DNA of 64,000 nt from Petrimonas sp. IBARAKI (GTDB lineage Bacteria; Bacteroidota; Bacteroidia; Bacteroidales; Dysgonomonadaceae). Where the stretch lies: assembly GCA_002356435.2 (NCBI GenBank), contig AP018040.2, positions 2,976,001 to 3,040,000 of the forward strand. Reading direction: 5' to 3'. The position numbers and the translations under genes are program-made. Below, one piece after another: positions 27,452 through 36,330 of the stretch; within the stretch, counting starts at the first letter, position 1; each line of letters begins with the position of its first letter. Below the pieces are notes generated by a model. The model did no database searches. It saw nothing but the letters and a program-made list of their open reading frames with translations, and was not told the DNA's origin.

Positions 27452-29440
27452 TTATTTTACATTTTTAATCCTTTCGATAAGTTCGTCACCCAACGCTTTT
27501 TTATCTTCAATGTGCTTAAGGGTAGCCATTACGAACAGATTTTTATCAAAAGCTCCGCGAACATATTCAAAGTCCATGGCCTGGTCCTGGATGTTCCCAT
27601 CGGAACCGAATCCGGTTTTGAAAGACAACGAAAACTCTTTCTTTGCATCGGTGTAAATCATTTCATCAAGCTTTACCACCGAAGTTTTCCATTTTTCCAC
27701 AATAGCGATAACATCTTCAGCAGTAATTGTCTCGGGGGTAACGCTATAGAATTCCTGAATTTTCTCCCATGCCCAAGTCCACTCCAAGGTGTAGTATTGT
27801 TCGTGAAGTTGTTTAAACACGTTGTTGATCTCCTTCAACTTCGAAACCTCACCGCTTTCAATCTGACAAAGCAAGTGGTCGATTTCCGATTTTGGGGCAA
27901 TCAGTCCGGAAATGTCTATCCATTCGCCCGACCCGACTGTTGTGTCCGGTTTCAACCTATCCCGGACCTCTTCGTTTGAAGTAAAACGGGTATTTTCGAG
28001 CCTTTTTATGATGGAGTTTCCCAAAAATTTATGAATGACAATTTCATACAGCTCCAGTCCTCTTTTTAAGGCAGCATTTTTGATGATACAACTCTGATAG
28101 GTGTAGATTTCGGAGGTTTCGCCTGCCGTTGCCTGCAAGTTCTTCAAAATACTTACTCCGGCAAATACTTTCTGGATGGTATAGGGGCTCAACAAGTTGA
28201 AATTGATAAAATCGAGCTTGTCTGGATCTTTCCTCTTGTCCCGTTCGGGCCATTTTTTGGCATCGCGAATGGTGCCCACACTTTTCAGGTTTATGGCCGG
28301 AGCCAGGTGTGTCGCATTGTTGTTTTCCACCAAATAAGAGAACGGCAAGTTCGAAGTATCCGAGTGGTGGTAGTGCCGGCCTAAGATCAAGGAGAAAGGG
28401 CCTACCTTTGCCGGCCAGAGCACATAGGAATTACTCGTTGTTTTAGCGCCGCGCTCAACGATTCCCTGATGAATGGGCCCCAGCTTGTACATGTGGTTGC
28501 TTTGATTGGATCCCGATCCGGCGTTCATAAACGAGAACATACCGGCTATGAGCAATGTGGACTTATGGTGGGTTACCGTATAAGGCCCGGCAAAAAGGGC
28601 GCAGGCTTCGCCGTTCTCTCCCTGGCAATTGCTGAAAAAGAGCGAGTCGGAGGCTGAATATCCGTGATCGAGGTGGCATGCCTGGCCGATAAAGCAGCGG
28701 GAAATAATGCATCCGCCATCGATTCGGGAACCCGAAGAAATAATAAAATCCTCAGCAATTACATTCCTGCCGACGTAGACAGGTGCCTGTTTGTTACTGT
28801 TGATGCTACCGTTTTTCAGCTTCATGGCACCGGTGATCTTGCAAAAACTGCCGATCCTCACGTTTTTGATGTATCCCACGTTCACAATCATGGCATCGTT
28901 TCCTATGCTTCCCATATCCGACGCATGTTTTCCGGCGTAATAATCAACCATCGCCTTCATGCGCTTGATCAAGTTGGGGCGGTGCCTGTAAAGCGCATAT
29001 ACGTATGCAAAATGAGCGGATAATTTATCGTGGATATGAACCTCGCGTCCTCCCGACTCGTTCAGCACATTTACTTCCGTCCCGTTTCCAAAAGTTGTCT
29101 TAGCGTCAACCAGAATAACATCTACGTTTTGAATGAAGCAATTATCACCGATGAGGTAATTGGCTATGTAATTTTGAATGTTCTCTATTACCACATTGTT
29201 ACCGATCTCACAATTGTGGATAACAGCGTTATTGATACAGGAGTGTTTTTTTAATCCTCCCGCCAGCTCAAACTCATTCTCCAACACGCCTAACTTTATC
29301 TTTCCCGAAAACCGGGTATTTTTAATAAAGTGAGGGTTGAACCCGGCACTCACCTTTACACGTGTCCAGTCGGCACATTCGCAATTCTGGCTTTGAAGCC
29401 GTTCAATTTCTTGCGGTGTTAAACTCCTTAGTTCCTGCAT
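27452..29440 (-). CDS. DUF4954-family left-handed beta-helix protein (662 aa)
   Basis: This is a large conserved Bacteroidetes/spirochaete-type protein of unknown function. From residue ~40 onward it shows hexapeptide-like turns (CEIGNNVVIENI, IGDNCFIQNVDVILV, RIGSFCKITGAM, YVGRNVIAEDFIISSGSRI) typical of acyl- or nucleotidyltransferase beta-helices. A helical C-terminal part follows. The His-rich stretch LGRHYHHSDTSNLPFSYL is conserved-looking and may be catalytic. I chose the ATG at 29440 (MQELRSLTPQEIERLQ). The open frame to 29578 runs through the promoter and a terminator. A sugar-nucleotide or acyl-transfer role is only a guess from the fold. Confidence 0.85.
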   Translation of the reverse strand: MQELRSLTPQEIERLQSQNCECADWTRVKVSAGFNPHFIKNTRFSGKIKLGVLENEFELAGGLKKHSCINNAVIHNCEIGNNVVIENIQNYIANYLIGDNCFIQNVDVILVDAKTTFGNGTEVNVLNESGGREVHIHDKLSAHFAYVYALYRHRPNLIKRMKAMVDYYAGKHASDMGSIGNDAMIVNVGYIKNVRIGSFCKITGAMKLKNGSINSNKQAPVYVGRNVIAEDFIISSGSRIDGGCIISRCFIGQACHLDHGYSASDSLFFSNCQGENGEACALFAGPYTVTHHKSTLLIAGMFSFMNAGSGSNQSNHMYKLGPIHQGIVERGAKTTSNSYVLWPAKVGPFSLILGRHYHHSDTSNLPFSYLVENNNATHLAPAINLKSVGTIRDAKKWPERDKRKDPDKLDFINFNLLSPYTIQKVFAGVSILKNLQATAGETSEIYTYQSCIIKNAALKRGLELYEIVIHKFLGNSIIKRLENTRFTSNEEVRDRLKPDTTVGSGEWIDISGLIAPKSEIDHLLCQIESGEVSKLKEINNVFKQLHEQYYTLEWTWAWEKIQEFYSVTPETITAEDVIAIVEKWKTSVVKLDEMIYTDAKKEFSLSFKTGFGSDGNIQDQAMDFEYVRGAFDKNLFVMATLKHIEDKKALGDELIERIKNVK

Positions 29441-29457
29441 GGCTATAATTTTTGTTG

Positions 29458-29465
29458 CAAAAATA
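29458..29465 (-). promoter_or_regulatory. Putative -7 box for the DUF4954 gene
   Basis: The minus strand reads TATTTTTG, 17 bases before the ATG at 29440, directly after the terminator of the preceding gene. Confidence 0.45.
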
Positions 29466-29468
29466 TAG

Positions 29469-29504
29469 AAAAAACCCGTATGACGCTCACGACGGCATAC
29501 GGGT
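29469..29504 (-). terminator. Terminator after the 61-aa membrane protein gene
   Basis: Nine-pair perfect stem ACCCGTATG / CATACGGGT with a 13-base loop, followed on the minus strand by TTTTT. It also has a T-run on its other side. Confidence 0.85.
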
Positions 29505-29525
29505 AAAAAAGTTAGTTTTAAGCGA

Positions 29526-29711
29526 TCAGCCCAACAGAGCCTTAAAAGCTTCGTAGACGAGGAAAGCAGGCCATACAATTGCTTTCAGAAAACCCAGTAC
29601 TCCCATCCAGAAAGTGGCAGCAGTTGAGATGTACCAAACGGCCGCGCCAATCACTCCGAGTCCATACACGGCATCCCCTGCGGAGCCGCTCCCTTGCGTT
29701 TTTTTACCCAT
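29526..29711 (-). CDS. Small hydrophobic membrane protein (61 aa)
   Basis: The sequence starts MGKKTQGSGSAGDAVYGLG and continues into two hydrophobic stretches (about residues 16-36 and 38-58) rich in Ala, Trp and Phe, ending FKALLG. No family is recognised. I regard it as real because it has a typical A/T-rich start region, no competing frame, its own terminator just downstream, and a coherent composition (short polar Gly/Ser tail plus two membrane helices). It lies between recA and the DUF4954 gene on the same strand, 80 bases after recA. It may be a small inner-membrane accessory protein; the role is unknown. Confidence 0.65.
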   Translation of the reverse strand: MGKKTQGSGSAGDAVYGLGVIGAAVWYISTAATFWMGVLGFLKAIVWPAFLVYEAFKALLG

Positions 29712-29791
29712 AATCGTTAATTTTAAATATGAAAATTATCCGTACGGGTCGGAGTTTGTCCAACACAGAAAGAAGAGAGACTTAATAGGAC

Positions 29792-30805
29792 CTATTTTTT
29801 CTCTTTCAACGCTTCAAAGATCAGCTTTTCGAGTTCGTCCGCCAACTCGGGGTTATCTTTGATAACCGCTTTTGTAGCATCGCGCCCCTGAGCCAGCTTC
29901 GAGTCGTTGTAGCTGTACCACGATCCGCTCTTTTTAATCACGTTCAGTTCAGCACCCAAGTCCACAATCTCTCCTTCGCGTGAGATTCCCTCACCGTACA
30001 TTATATCGAATTCGGCCTTACGGAAAGGAGGTGCCACTTTATTCTTCACCACTTTTACGCGGGTCTGGCTTCCGTGTACTTCATCGCCATCTTTTAACTG
30101 GCCAATACGGCGGATATCCAAACGAACCGAAGCATAGAATTTCAAGGCATTACCTCCTGTGGTAGTTTCGGGATTGCCGAACATCACTCCGATTTTCTCC
30201 CTTAGCTGATTGATAAAAACACAGGTTGTATTTGTCTTCCCTATCGTTGAAGTGAGTTTACGCAACGCTTGCGACATCAGCCGGGCCTGCAATCCTACGT
30301 TCGAATCGCCCATATCGCCTTCAATCTCTTTCTTGGGGGTAAGCGCCGCCACAGAGTCAATCACAACAATATCCACTGCCGATGAACGAATCAACTGCTC
30401 GGCAATCTCCAACGCCTCTTCGCCGCTGCTGGGTTGAGAGATAAGCAAGTTATCGGTATCTACTCCCAGTTTTTCGGCATAAAACCGGTCGAAAGCATGT
30501 TCTGCATCGATGAAAGCAGCCACACCGCCTGCCTTTTGTGCTTCGGCAATGGCGTGAATGGCCAACGTGGTTTTTCCCGATGATTCGGGACCGTATATCT
30601 CTATAACCCGACCACGCGGATATCCGCCAACGCCGAGGGCTGCATTCAATCCTATCGAGCCTGTTGGAATAACCGATACTTCCTCTACTTTTTCTTCGCC
30701 CATCTTCATGATCGCACCCTTTCCGTAGGTTTTCTCAATCTTATCCATCGCCGCACGAAGCGCTTTGAGTTTCTCACTGTTTTGTGGGGTTTCTTTTTCT
30801 GCCAT
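29792..30805 (-). CDS. recA: RecA recombinase (337 aa)
   Basis: RecA forms ATP-dependent filaments on single-stranded DNA, drives strand exchange and triggers SOS cleavage. Visible are the Walker [10 protein letters not shown] (residues 72-80), the Walker [15 protein letters not shown], the L1/L2 region ([35 protein letters not shown]) and a short acidic/lysine-rich end (FEALKEKK). The length is typical for Bacteroidetes. It lies downstream of bcp on the same strand (65-base gap). No LexA box was recognised upstream. Confidence 0.98.
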   Translation of the reverse strand: MAEKETPQNSEKLKALRAAMDKIEKTYGKGAIMKMGEEKVEEVSVIPTGSIGLNAALGVGGYPRGRVIEIYGPESSGKTTLAIHAIAEAQKAGGVAAFIDAEHAFDRFYAEKLGVDTDNLLISQPSSGEEALEIAEQLIRSSAVDIVVIDSVAALTPKKEIEGDMGDSNVGLQARLMSQALRKLTSTIGKTNTTCVFINQLREKIGVMFGNPETTTGGNALKFYASVRLDIRRIGQLKDGDEVHGSQTRVKVVKNKVAPPFRKAEFDIMYGEGISREGEIVDLGAELNVIKKSGSWYSYNDSKLAQGRDATKAVIKDNPELADELEKLIFEALKEKK

Positions 30806-30870
30806 AATATTTTCGTTTTTTATTATTTGTTTCTTGTCAGCCGCTCAAAGCGAAGCATAAGATTTTCCTC

Positions 30871-31329
30871 TCACAGATTCAATATCTGCTCTGCATGGTT
30901 TTTTGTATCCACACCTCGACCCTCAATGATATGGCGAATAATACCGGCTTCGTCAATTAAAAATGTGGTGCGGACTGTACCCATATAGGTTTTGCCGTAA
31001 TTTTTCTTTTCCTGCCAAACACCAAATTCCTGAACCAGCTTTTTATCCACATCGGCAATCAACGGAAAGGGCAAGTCAAACTTTTCGATGAATTTCCGAT
31101 GCGAATCCTCACTGTCTACACTCACACCTACAACTGCATAACCGGCTTTTTTCAGGTCCTGATATCCGTCCCGCAGGCTGCAGGCCTGAGCCGTACATCC
31201 AGGCGTGTTATCTTTCGGATAGAAATAAAGTGCCAGTTTCTTTCCTGTAAAATCAGTTGATTTCACTGTTTTCCCGTCCTGACCGGTACCCAATATTTCG
31301 GGAATTTTGTCTCCAATCTGTAGTGCCAT
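30871..31329 (-). CDS. bcp: Thioredoxin-dependent thiol peroxidase, BCP/PrxQ type (152 aa)
   Basis: This peroxiredoxin reduces hydrogen peroxide and organic hydroperoxides. The peroxidatic Cys45 and resolving Cys50 are in NTPGCTAQACSLRD, the five-residue spacing that marks the atypical two-Cys BCP group. ALYFYPKDNTPGC precedes them, and GVSVDSEDSHRKFIEKFDLPF and MGTVRTTFLIDEAG follow. There is no signal peptide, so it is cytoplasmic. It precedes recA on the same strand and has its own -7 box. Length and motifs leave little doubt. Confidence 0.97.
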   Translation of the reverse strand: MALQIGDKIPEILGTGQDGKTVKSTDFTGKKLALYFYPKDNTPGCTAQACSLRDGYQDLKKAGYAVVGVSVDSEDSHRKFIEKFDLPFPLIADVDKKLVQEFGVWQEKKNYGKTYMGTVRTTFLIDEAGIIRHIIEGRGVDTKNHAEQILNL

Positions 31330-31358
31330 AATTTTTCTTTTTTTTGTGGTAGAGAGAT

Positions 31359-31366
31359 CAAAGATA
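31359..31366 (-). promoter_or_regulatory. Putative -7 box for bcp
   Basis: The minus strand reads TATCTTTG, 29 bases before the ATG at 31329. Confidence 0.5.
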
Positions 31367-31419
31367 GTGATTTTTTAAATAAGAAAGGATTCCCTTCCGC
31401 AATAGGATACGGGAAAAAT

Positions 31420-32529
31420 TCACACCAATTTATACATTCCTCCCGGCAAGGCTTTTACAACATTTTTCATTTCGAGCTCAAGCAATGTAAAGAACAACTC
31501 CGAAACCGGTAAGTTGAGTTCGATTCCCAGCTTGTTCACGTGCATGGATTCAACCCCGTTGAGCGCACGAAAAACTTTTTCTTCCACTTCGTTCAGGTCC
31601 GGGAACAACTCTTTTTGCACGGGTTGTTCCGGTTTTTCGGCTGTGTCCCACCCCATCTGTTCGATGAAGGCGACTGTATTTTGCATCAATACGGCTTTGT
31701 TTGAAGCGATTAAATTATTGCATCCCGATGATCGGGCATCGGTTATTCTTCCGGGTATGGCAAAAACTTCGCGATAATAGGAATTGGCGATATCTGCAGT
31801 AATGAGTGAACCTCCTCTATCTCCCGATTCTACAACAACCACAGCATCTGCCATTCCGGCAACGATGCGGTTCCGTTTTACGAAATTGAATCTATCGGGT
31901 TCGGTGCCGCTCGGAAATTCGGTAATCCAGGCTCCCCTTTCCAACATCTCTATGGCCGTTTTCCGGTGTACAGACGGATAAACTCTATCCAATCCGTGTG
32001 CCAGTACCGCAACCGTTGAAACATTATTTTGCAACGAAGCGCGATGCGCACAGATGTCTATTCCGTATGCCAGGCCACTCACAACAAGTATATCGGGGAA
32101 AAGCCCTGACAATTCCCGGACAAATTTTTGACAAAACTCCAATCCGTATCTGGTTGCATTACGCGTCCCGATTATGCTCACCACTTTTGGCGCATTAAAG
32201 CCGGTGTTGCCTTTTGCGTACAGCAAAACAGGCGCATCAACACAGTTAGTTAACCGGGAGGGATAATGGTGTTGCGTATAAAAAAGTGTCTGAATATTGT
32301 TTTTCTCAACAAATGCCAGTTCTTTTTCAGCTTTTCTCAATACTTCCGGATTACGGATCTCATGGATCAAACGTCGCGATAAACCCGGCAGTTTCTCCAA
32401 ACTCCCTGTTTTCTCACTAAATATGGCCTTCTCATCCCCAACAGCCCTCATCAGGTTACGTGCATGTACGACTCCGACGCCCTGAATACAGGTTAACGCA
32501 ATCTGATATAGGGTTTTGTCGGTTATCAT
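31420..32529 (-). CDS. dprA: DNA-processing protein DprA (369 aa)
   Basis: DprA protects incoming single-stranded DNA and loads RecA on it during natural transformation. The N-terminal helix-hairpin-helix-like part (CIQGVGVVHARNLMRAVG) is followed by the Rossmann fold with SIIGTRNATRYG, VVSGLAYGIDICAHRASL, HGLDRVYPSVHRK, FPSGTEPDRFNFVKRNRIVAG and VVVESGDRGGSLITADIA. A C-terminal winged-helix region ends ALPGGMYKLV. The gene lies two genes upstream of recA in transcription order, which fits a functional tie but is common in Bacteroidetes regardless of competence. It follows the thioesterase gene by 50 bases. Confidence 0.97.
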   Translation of the reverse strand: MITDKTLYQIALTCIQGVGVVHARNLMRAVGDEKAIFSEKTGSLEKLPGLSRRLIHEIRNPEVLRKAEKELAFVEKNNIQTLFYTQHHYPSRLTNCVDAPVLLYAKGNTGFNAPKVVSIIGTRNATRYGLEFCQKFVRELSGLFPDILVVSGLAYGIDICAHRASLQNNVSTVAVLAHGLDRVYPSVHRKTAIEMLERGAWITEFPSGTEPDRFNFVKRNRIVAGMADAVVVVESGDRGGSLITADIANSYYREVFAIPGRITDARSSGCNNLIASNKAVLMQNTVAFIEQMGWDTAEKPEQPVQKELFPDLNEVEEKVFRALNGVESMHVNKLGIELNLPVSELFFTLLELEMKNVVKALPGGMYKLV

Positions 32530-32579
32530 GAGATTGAGATTTAAAGTTTAGAATATCTCTTTGTCCCTTGTTCCTTACT

Positions 32580-32981
32580 CTAAATATACTCCTTAAACGC
32601 TTCGTCAAAGACCTCGGGTTGTGAAAGTTTTCCGTTCACCAGGTTGACCACTTCGATCTTTGCACGGGCACAAAGCACATTATCGGATTGACGGACAATC
32701 TCCTGATGAAAAATATATTTCAACCCTATCCTCTCCAGCCGGGAAACCGTACAAATAAACCTGTCCATTCCGATTAACGGAACTTTGTACCGGATTTCCA
32801 CACGAGACACAACAGCATCAATTCCTTGTTTATGAAGTTGGTAAAAATTCAATCCCACCTTCTCCAGAAACTCATGGCGTGTCACTTCAAAATAATGCTG
32901 ATAGTTGGCATTATTGACGTGGCCCTGCGTATCACACTCATAATCACGCACCTTCATTGTATATGTAAAAACAGGATCCAT
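32580..32981 (-). CDS. Acyl-CoA thioesterase, YbgC/4HBT hotdog type (133 aa)
   Basis: Small hotdog-fold thioesterases hydrolyse acyl-CoA or acyl-carrier thioesters. The sequence YTMKVRDYECDTQGHVNNANYQHYFEVTRHEFL carries the Asp-x-x-GHVNNA active-site pattern of the 4HBT family. The end EVFDEAFKEYI is of normal length. The substrate cannot be read; in Bacteroidetes these are often annotated as general short- or medium-chain thioesterases. It probably shares a transcript with dprA (50-base gap), and a -7 box precedes it. Confidence 0.93.
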   Translation of the reverse strand: MDPVFTYTMKVRDYECDTQGHVNNANYQHYFEVTRHEFLEKVGLNFYQLHKQGIDAVVSRVEIRYKVPLIGMDRFICTVSRLERIGLKYIFHQEIVRQSDNVLCARAKIEVVNLVNGKLSQPEVFDEAFKEYI

Positions 32982-33012
32982 AGAAAACGCACTTCGGGTT
33001 AAGTAATAATTA

Positions 33013-33020
33013 CAAAAGTA
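33013..33020 (-). promoter_or_regulatory. Putative -7 box for the thioesterase-dprA genes
   Basis: The minus strand reads TACTTTTG, 31 bases before the ATG at 32981. Confidence 0.45.
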
Positions 33021-33082
33021 CGAAATTCCAGTATATGCATCAAGGCAATATCGGGCAAAAATCCTTTAAAAGCAAATCCTCA

Positions 33083-33829
33083 TCAAGGTTTAACGACAGC
33101 AGTAATTTTGTTTGCAATTTTTAGAGCGGTGGACAATGTATTCAGGTTATCGTATAATTTTCCGTCCTTGCCCGAGTAATGGCTGTGTCCAACCGGCTTT
33201 AACTCCATCTCTTCCCGGCTATTTGTGTCTAATTTAGTCACATAAACCAATGCCGGCTGGCTCGAGGTCTTGTATTCATTGTCGCCGGGAAATTTGTTGT
33301 TTGTCCAGTGTTCGTTCCAGTCCCACGATTGGTTCAATTCCAGAAACAACGTATAAACCCCGTTCAACGGTTTGTCGGTGTTGAGATAAAAAACGAAAGA
33401 AGACGACGGCGTAGCTCCTGTATAAGCATCAGGGACAGGCTGTTGAGGAGTCGGCAACAACGTTCCGGCTTCATTTCTTATGTTTCGTTGATAAGCCCAA
33501 TAAGGAAGGGCTGCCGGTCGCTGAATCTCGCCTGCCATCCATCGTCCGGCTTCGCGGCTCACATGTTTGAATACCCCAGTCCCGATGCTTTCGGACACAT
33601 AAAGAGTTTGCAAAAAATTACCTTCGGAATCGGCTAACCAGATAGCAAAAAGCGGGTGATTATGTTCTTTTCCTTTCTCAAATTTTAACGTGATAAGGCT
33701 TCCCCCGTTTCTTTTCCCGTATGTGAATTCCTGAACTTGTCCGGGTTCTTTTTTTACCGAAACGCAGGAAGAAAGAGTTATGGCGAAAAATGCCACAAGC
33801 AACAGAAGAATATTTCTTGTTGGATTCAT
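33083..33829 (-). CDS. DUF2271-type lipoprotein (248 aa)
   Basis: A lipoprotein signal ends in LSSC (Cys22). The body matches the DUF2271 family of periplasmic proteins: LFAIWLADSEGNFLQTLYVS, a central Trp-rich region (SWDWNEHWTNNKFPG) and a conserved C-terminal YSGKDGKLYDNL. The function is unknown, although family members sit near redox or metal-uptake genes. Here it is the second gene after a TonB-dependent receptor (20-base gap), which suggests that it helps handle whatever that receptor imports. The family call is moderate. Confidence 0.75.
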   Translation of the reverse strand: MNPTRNILLLLVAFFAITLSSCVSVKKEPGQVQEFTYGKRNGGSLITLKFEKGKEHNHPLFAIWLADSEGNFLQTLYVSESIGTGVFKHVSREAGRWMAGEIQRPAALPYWAYQRNIRNEAGTLLPTPQQPVPDAYTGATPSSSFVFYLNTDKPLNGVYTLFLELNQSWDWNEHWTNNKFPGDNEYKTSSQPALVYVTKLDTNSREEMELKPVGHSHYSGKDGKLYDNLNTLSTALKIANKITAVVKP

Positions 33830-33849
33830 CGTTTTACCGTGTTTAGAGT

Positions 33850-36234
33850 TTACATTTTAATGATTATCCCTACCGTAGGCAATACGGTGCCACTATAGGC
33901 GTCAATTATACGGATTCGCTGACGGTTTTCAGGATCGGCCGGATCATCCATAACGGCACCGTCAACATCCTTGTTGGTATAAATCGGCGCATTTCTCGAT
34001 TTAAAGTTATAGACGTTCTGCACGTCCGCATAGAGGTTCAGCGTCCATTTCTTGTAATAGATCTCCTTATCTATACGCATGTCCAACTGATGCGCGTTGG
34101 GAAGGCGCAACGAATTGAAGTTACTGTAATCGATATATGCCCGGTTGGTAATGTTCCAGGCCGCTTTATTTGTGGATAAATCCATATCCACGGGGGTATA
34201 GGGTGCACCGCCCACAAAACGCCAACGGGCAGACACGTTCCAGTTTTTCGGAAATTTATAACTGCCAATGAGGTTAAGCAAGTGCTTCGTATCCCACGAC
34301 GAAGGCCTGTAAACCCCTTCCTTATCAGTAAACTCACTGCGGAAAAAAGTGTATGTTGTAGTTACGTTCAGGTTGTTCCATTCCAATATCTTGCTGAAAA
34401 ATTCAACGCCGTAGGCACGTCCCTTACCGGCAGACAAGACTTCTTCGTCGCCCACCTGGCCGTATTCCGTTCCTTTGCTTGCCAGGCTAATCCCATCGGA
34501 AACCGACAACGGATAATTTTCGTACTGTTTGTAAAACCCTTCGAGCGTCATTCTTACGTTGTTCTTCGGACGGAACTCCACGCCTAAAATCGCCTGGTTG
34601 GAAAAAATGTATTTCACCCCTTCGTTGCGATTGGCGTATTCTCCTGCTGCATTTTTAAACCCGAGCGACGTATAAGCCGGCTGCATAGCGTAACGTCCGA
34701 AGTTGGCATTCAAATCCCACTTGTCCGTAAGCACGTACGAAGCCGAAAATCGAGGCGACAACTGGTTCAGGGGATCCTTCATGTTGTCGTTGAAGTTGTT
34801 GCCTACCGTGCTTATCCCGAGCGACAATTTCAGGCGGTTCTTAAGGTATTCGTCCGAAACTTGTGCAAATGCCTGATATCCGAATAAGCCGAGTTGAGTG
34901 TGGTAATTTATATCATTAACCGTGCCGTTCAGAAAGACTTTAGCTAAAGTTGAATTGGTATAACGAGCGTACTCGATACCTCCCCCCAGCATAAGTTTCA
35001 CGGGTAAACCCGTATAAACCCGTTCAAAACGCAGTTTATTTTCGGCTTCGTCGGAGAGATAATCGAGTGTTTTGGGTTTGCTTTCATCGTTATCGAGGTA
35101 TTTAAAGTTTTTGTTCCGAAGCATATTCCGGCTCAATGCCCACGTATCGAAAAAGCGGCTTCCGAAATGCTTGAATACTGTTCCAACCGTATAATTCCAT
35201 TGGTTGTAGACAGGAAGGTAACCCAACAGGTAGCGCTGGGATTCCGTTCCGGATTCCTGCAATCCGGTATTCAACGTCATGTTGTCTATGGCACCGATAC
35301 CGATGAAGGTCAACTCGTTCTTCGCGTTAATGTTGTACTTGTATCTCATCTGAAAGTCATTGTAGGTAGGCAGGAACGGCAGTCCGATAGCTTTGAACAA
35401 CAACTGAAGGTAAGATTGCCGGGCTGATGCGATAAACGTTGAATTTGTCCCGGCAGGGCCGTCAACAGTAATAGCCGCATCAGATGCGCCGACCGAGAGC
35501 TTCGTATGCACACGGTCCCGGCTGCCTTCTTTTTGCCTGATTTCCATGACGGAGCTGAGCGCATTCGTGCGGTTAGCAGGAAAGGCACCGGTATAAAAAC
35601 TGATTTCCCGGACAAAATCGGGGTTAACCACGCCGACAACTCCACCGGACGAGCCTTGCGTGGAAAAGTGGTTGATTATTGGGATCTCGATCCCATCGAG
35701 GTAAAAAACATTTTCTGAAGGGCCACCACCTCTCACGATCAAATCGTTCCGGTTAGGGTCCGTAGCCCCCACACCGGGAAGTGTTTGCATCGCTTTTGAC
35801 ACATCACGGTTCACGCCGGCACTTTTTTCAATCTCCTGCACTCCGATGGTCAATATTGAAACGGGACTCTCTATCCGTTTGAGGCTAAAGTTGGGGCGAA
35901 CCACAACTTCTTCGAGTGAAATAGCCGTTTCGGGCAACTCAATATCAATAAATGTGGTTTGATTTCCCTGGACTTGAATTTCTGAAGATACGGTCGTTTC
36001 AAAACCGATAAAACTTGCCGCTAAACGGACAAAACCCGGGTCGATACCCGTGAAAATAAAGTTTCCATCTAAATCCGAAGTAGACCCGATACTGGTCCCT
36101 TGTATCTGAATGTTGGCAAATTCAATCGGCTCGTTTGTTTTCGCATTTAAAATACGCCCTTTGATGATACCTTTCTGGGCAAAGAGAACCGATCCGATAA
36201 AAATAAAAGAAAACACAATAACAAGTCTTTTCAT
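33850..36234 (-). CDS. TonB-dependent outer-membrane receptor with N-terminal regulatory-like domain (794 aa)
   Basis: A signal peptide (FSFIFIGSVLFAQ) precedes a carboxypeptidase-regulatory-like domain (IIKGRILNAKTNEPIEFANI, about residues 22-105). The plug (SLEEVVVRPNFSLKRIESPVS, LPGVGATDPNRNDLIVRGGG) and a barrel of ~560 residues follow, ending PTVGIIIKM. At under 800 residues it is much shorter than SusC proteins, has no SusD partner, and resembles receptors for small chelates or cofactors. The downstream DUF2271 lipoprotein is its only partner. No riboswitch or Fur box was recognised in the 96 bases before purL, so the substrate stays open. Confidence 0.93.
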   Translation of the reverse strand: MKRLVIVFSFIFIGSVLFAQKGIIKGRILNAKTNEPIEFANIQIQGTSIGSTSDLDGNFIFTGIDPGFVRLAASFIGFETTVSSEIQVQGNQTTFIDIELPETAISLEEVVVRPNFSLKRIESPVSILTIGVQEIEKSAGVNRDVSKAMQTLPGVGATDPNRNDLIVRGGGPSENVFYLDGIEIPIINHFSTQGSSGGVVGVVNPDFVREISFYTGAFPANRTNALSSVMEIRQKEGSRDRVHTKLSVGASDAAITVDGPAGTNSTFIASARQSYLQLLFKAIGLPFLPTYNDFQMRYKYNINAKNELTFIGIGAIDNMTLNTGLQESGTESQRYLLGYLPVYNQWNYTVGTVFKHFGSRFFDTWALSRNMLRNKNFKYLDNDESKPKTLDYLSDEAENKLRFERVYTGLPVKLMLGGGIEYARYTNSTLAKVFLNGTVNDINYHTQLGLFGYQAFAQVSDEYLKNRLKLSLGISTVGNNFNDNMKDPLNQLSPRFSASYVLTDKWDLNANFGRYAMQPAYTSLGFKNAAGEYANRNEGVKYIFSNQAILGVEFRPKNNVRMTLEGFYKQYENYPLSVSDGISLASKGTEYGQVGDEEVLSAGKGRAYGVEFFSKILEWNNLNVTTTYTFFRSEFTDKEGVYRPSSWDTKHLLNLIGSYKFPKNWNVSARWRFVGGAPYTPVDMDLSTNKAAWNITNRAYIDYSNFNSLRLPNAHQLDMRIDKEIYYKKWTLNLYADVQNVYNFKSRNAPIYTNKDVDGAVMDDPADPENRQRIRIIDAYSGTVLPTVGIIIKM

Positions 36235-36330
36235 AAATTTTATTTATACTAATTATAAATACATGGCAATAAATATGCCACTATTAACAAAAAAACAAGA
36301 TTTTTGTTTTCTCCAGGCCTCCCCCAAGCT

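Noticed and set aside
29441-29578. Upstream extension of the DUF4954 gene
   Set aside because: The region contains a terminator for the previous gene and a promoter-like box, so it is unlikely to be translated.
36235-36330. Cobalamin riboswitch before the TonB receptor
   Set aside because: Fewer than 100 bases are available and no B12-box was recognised.
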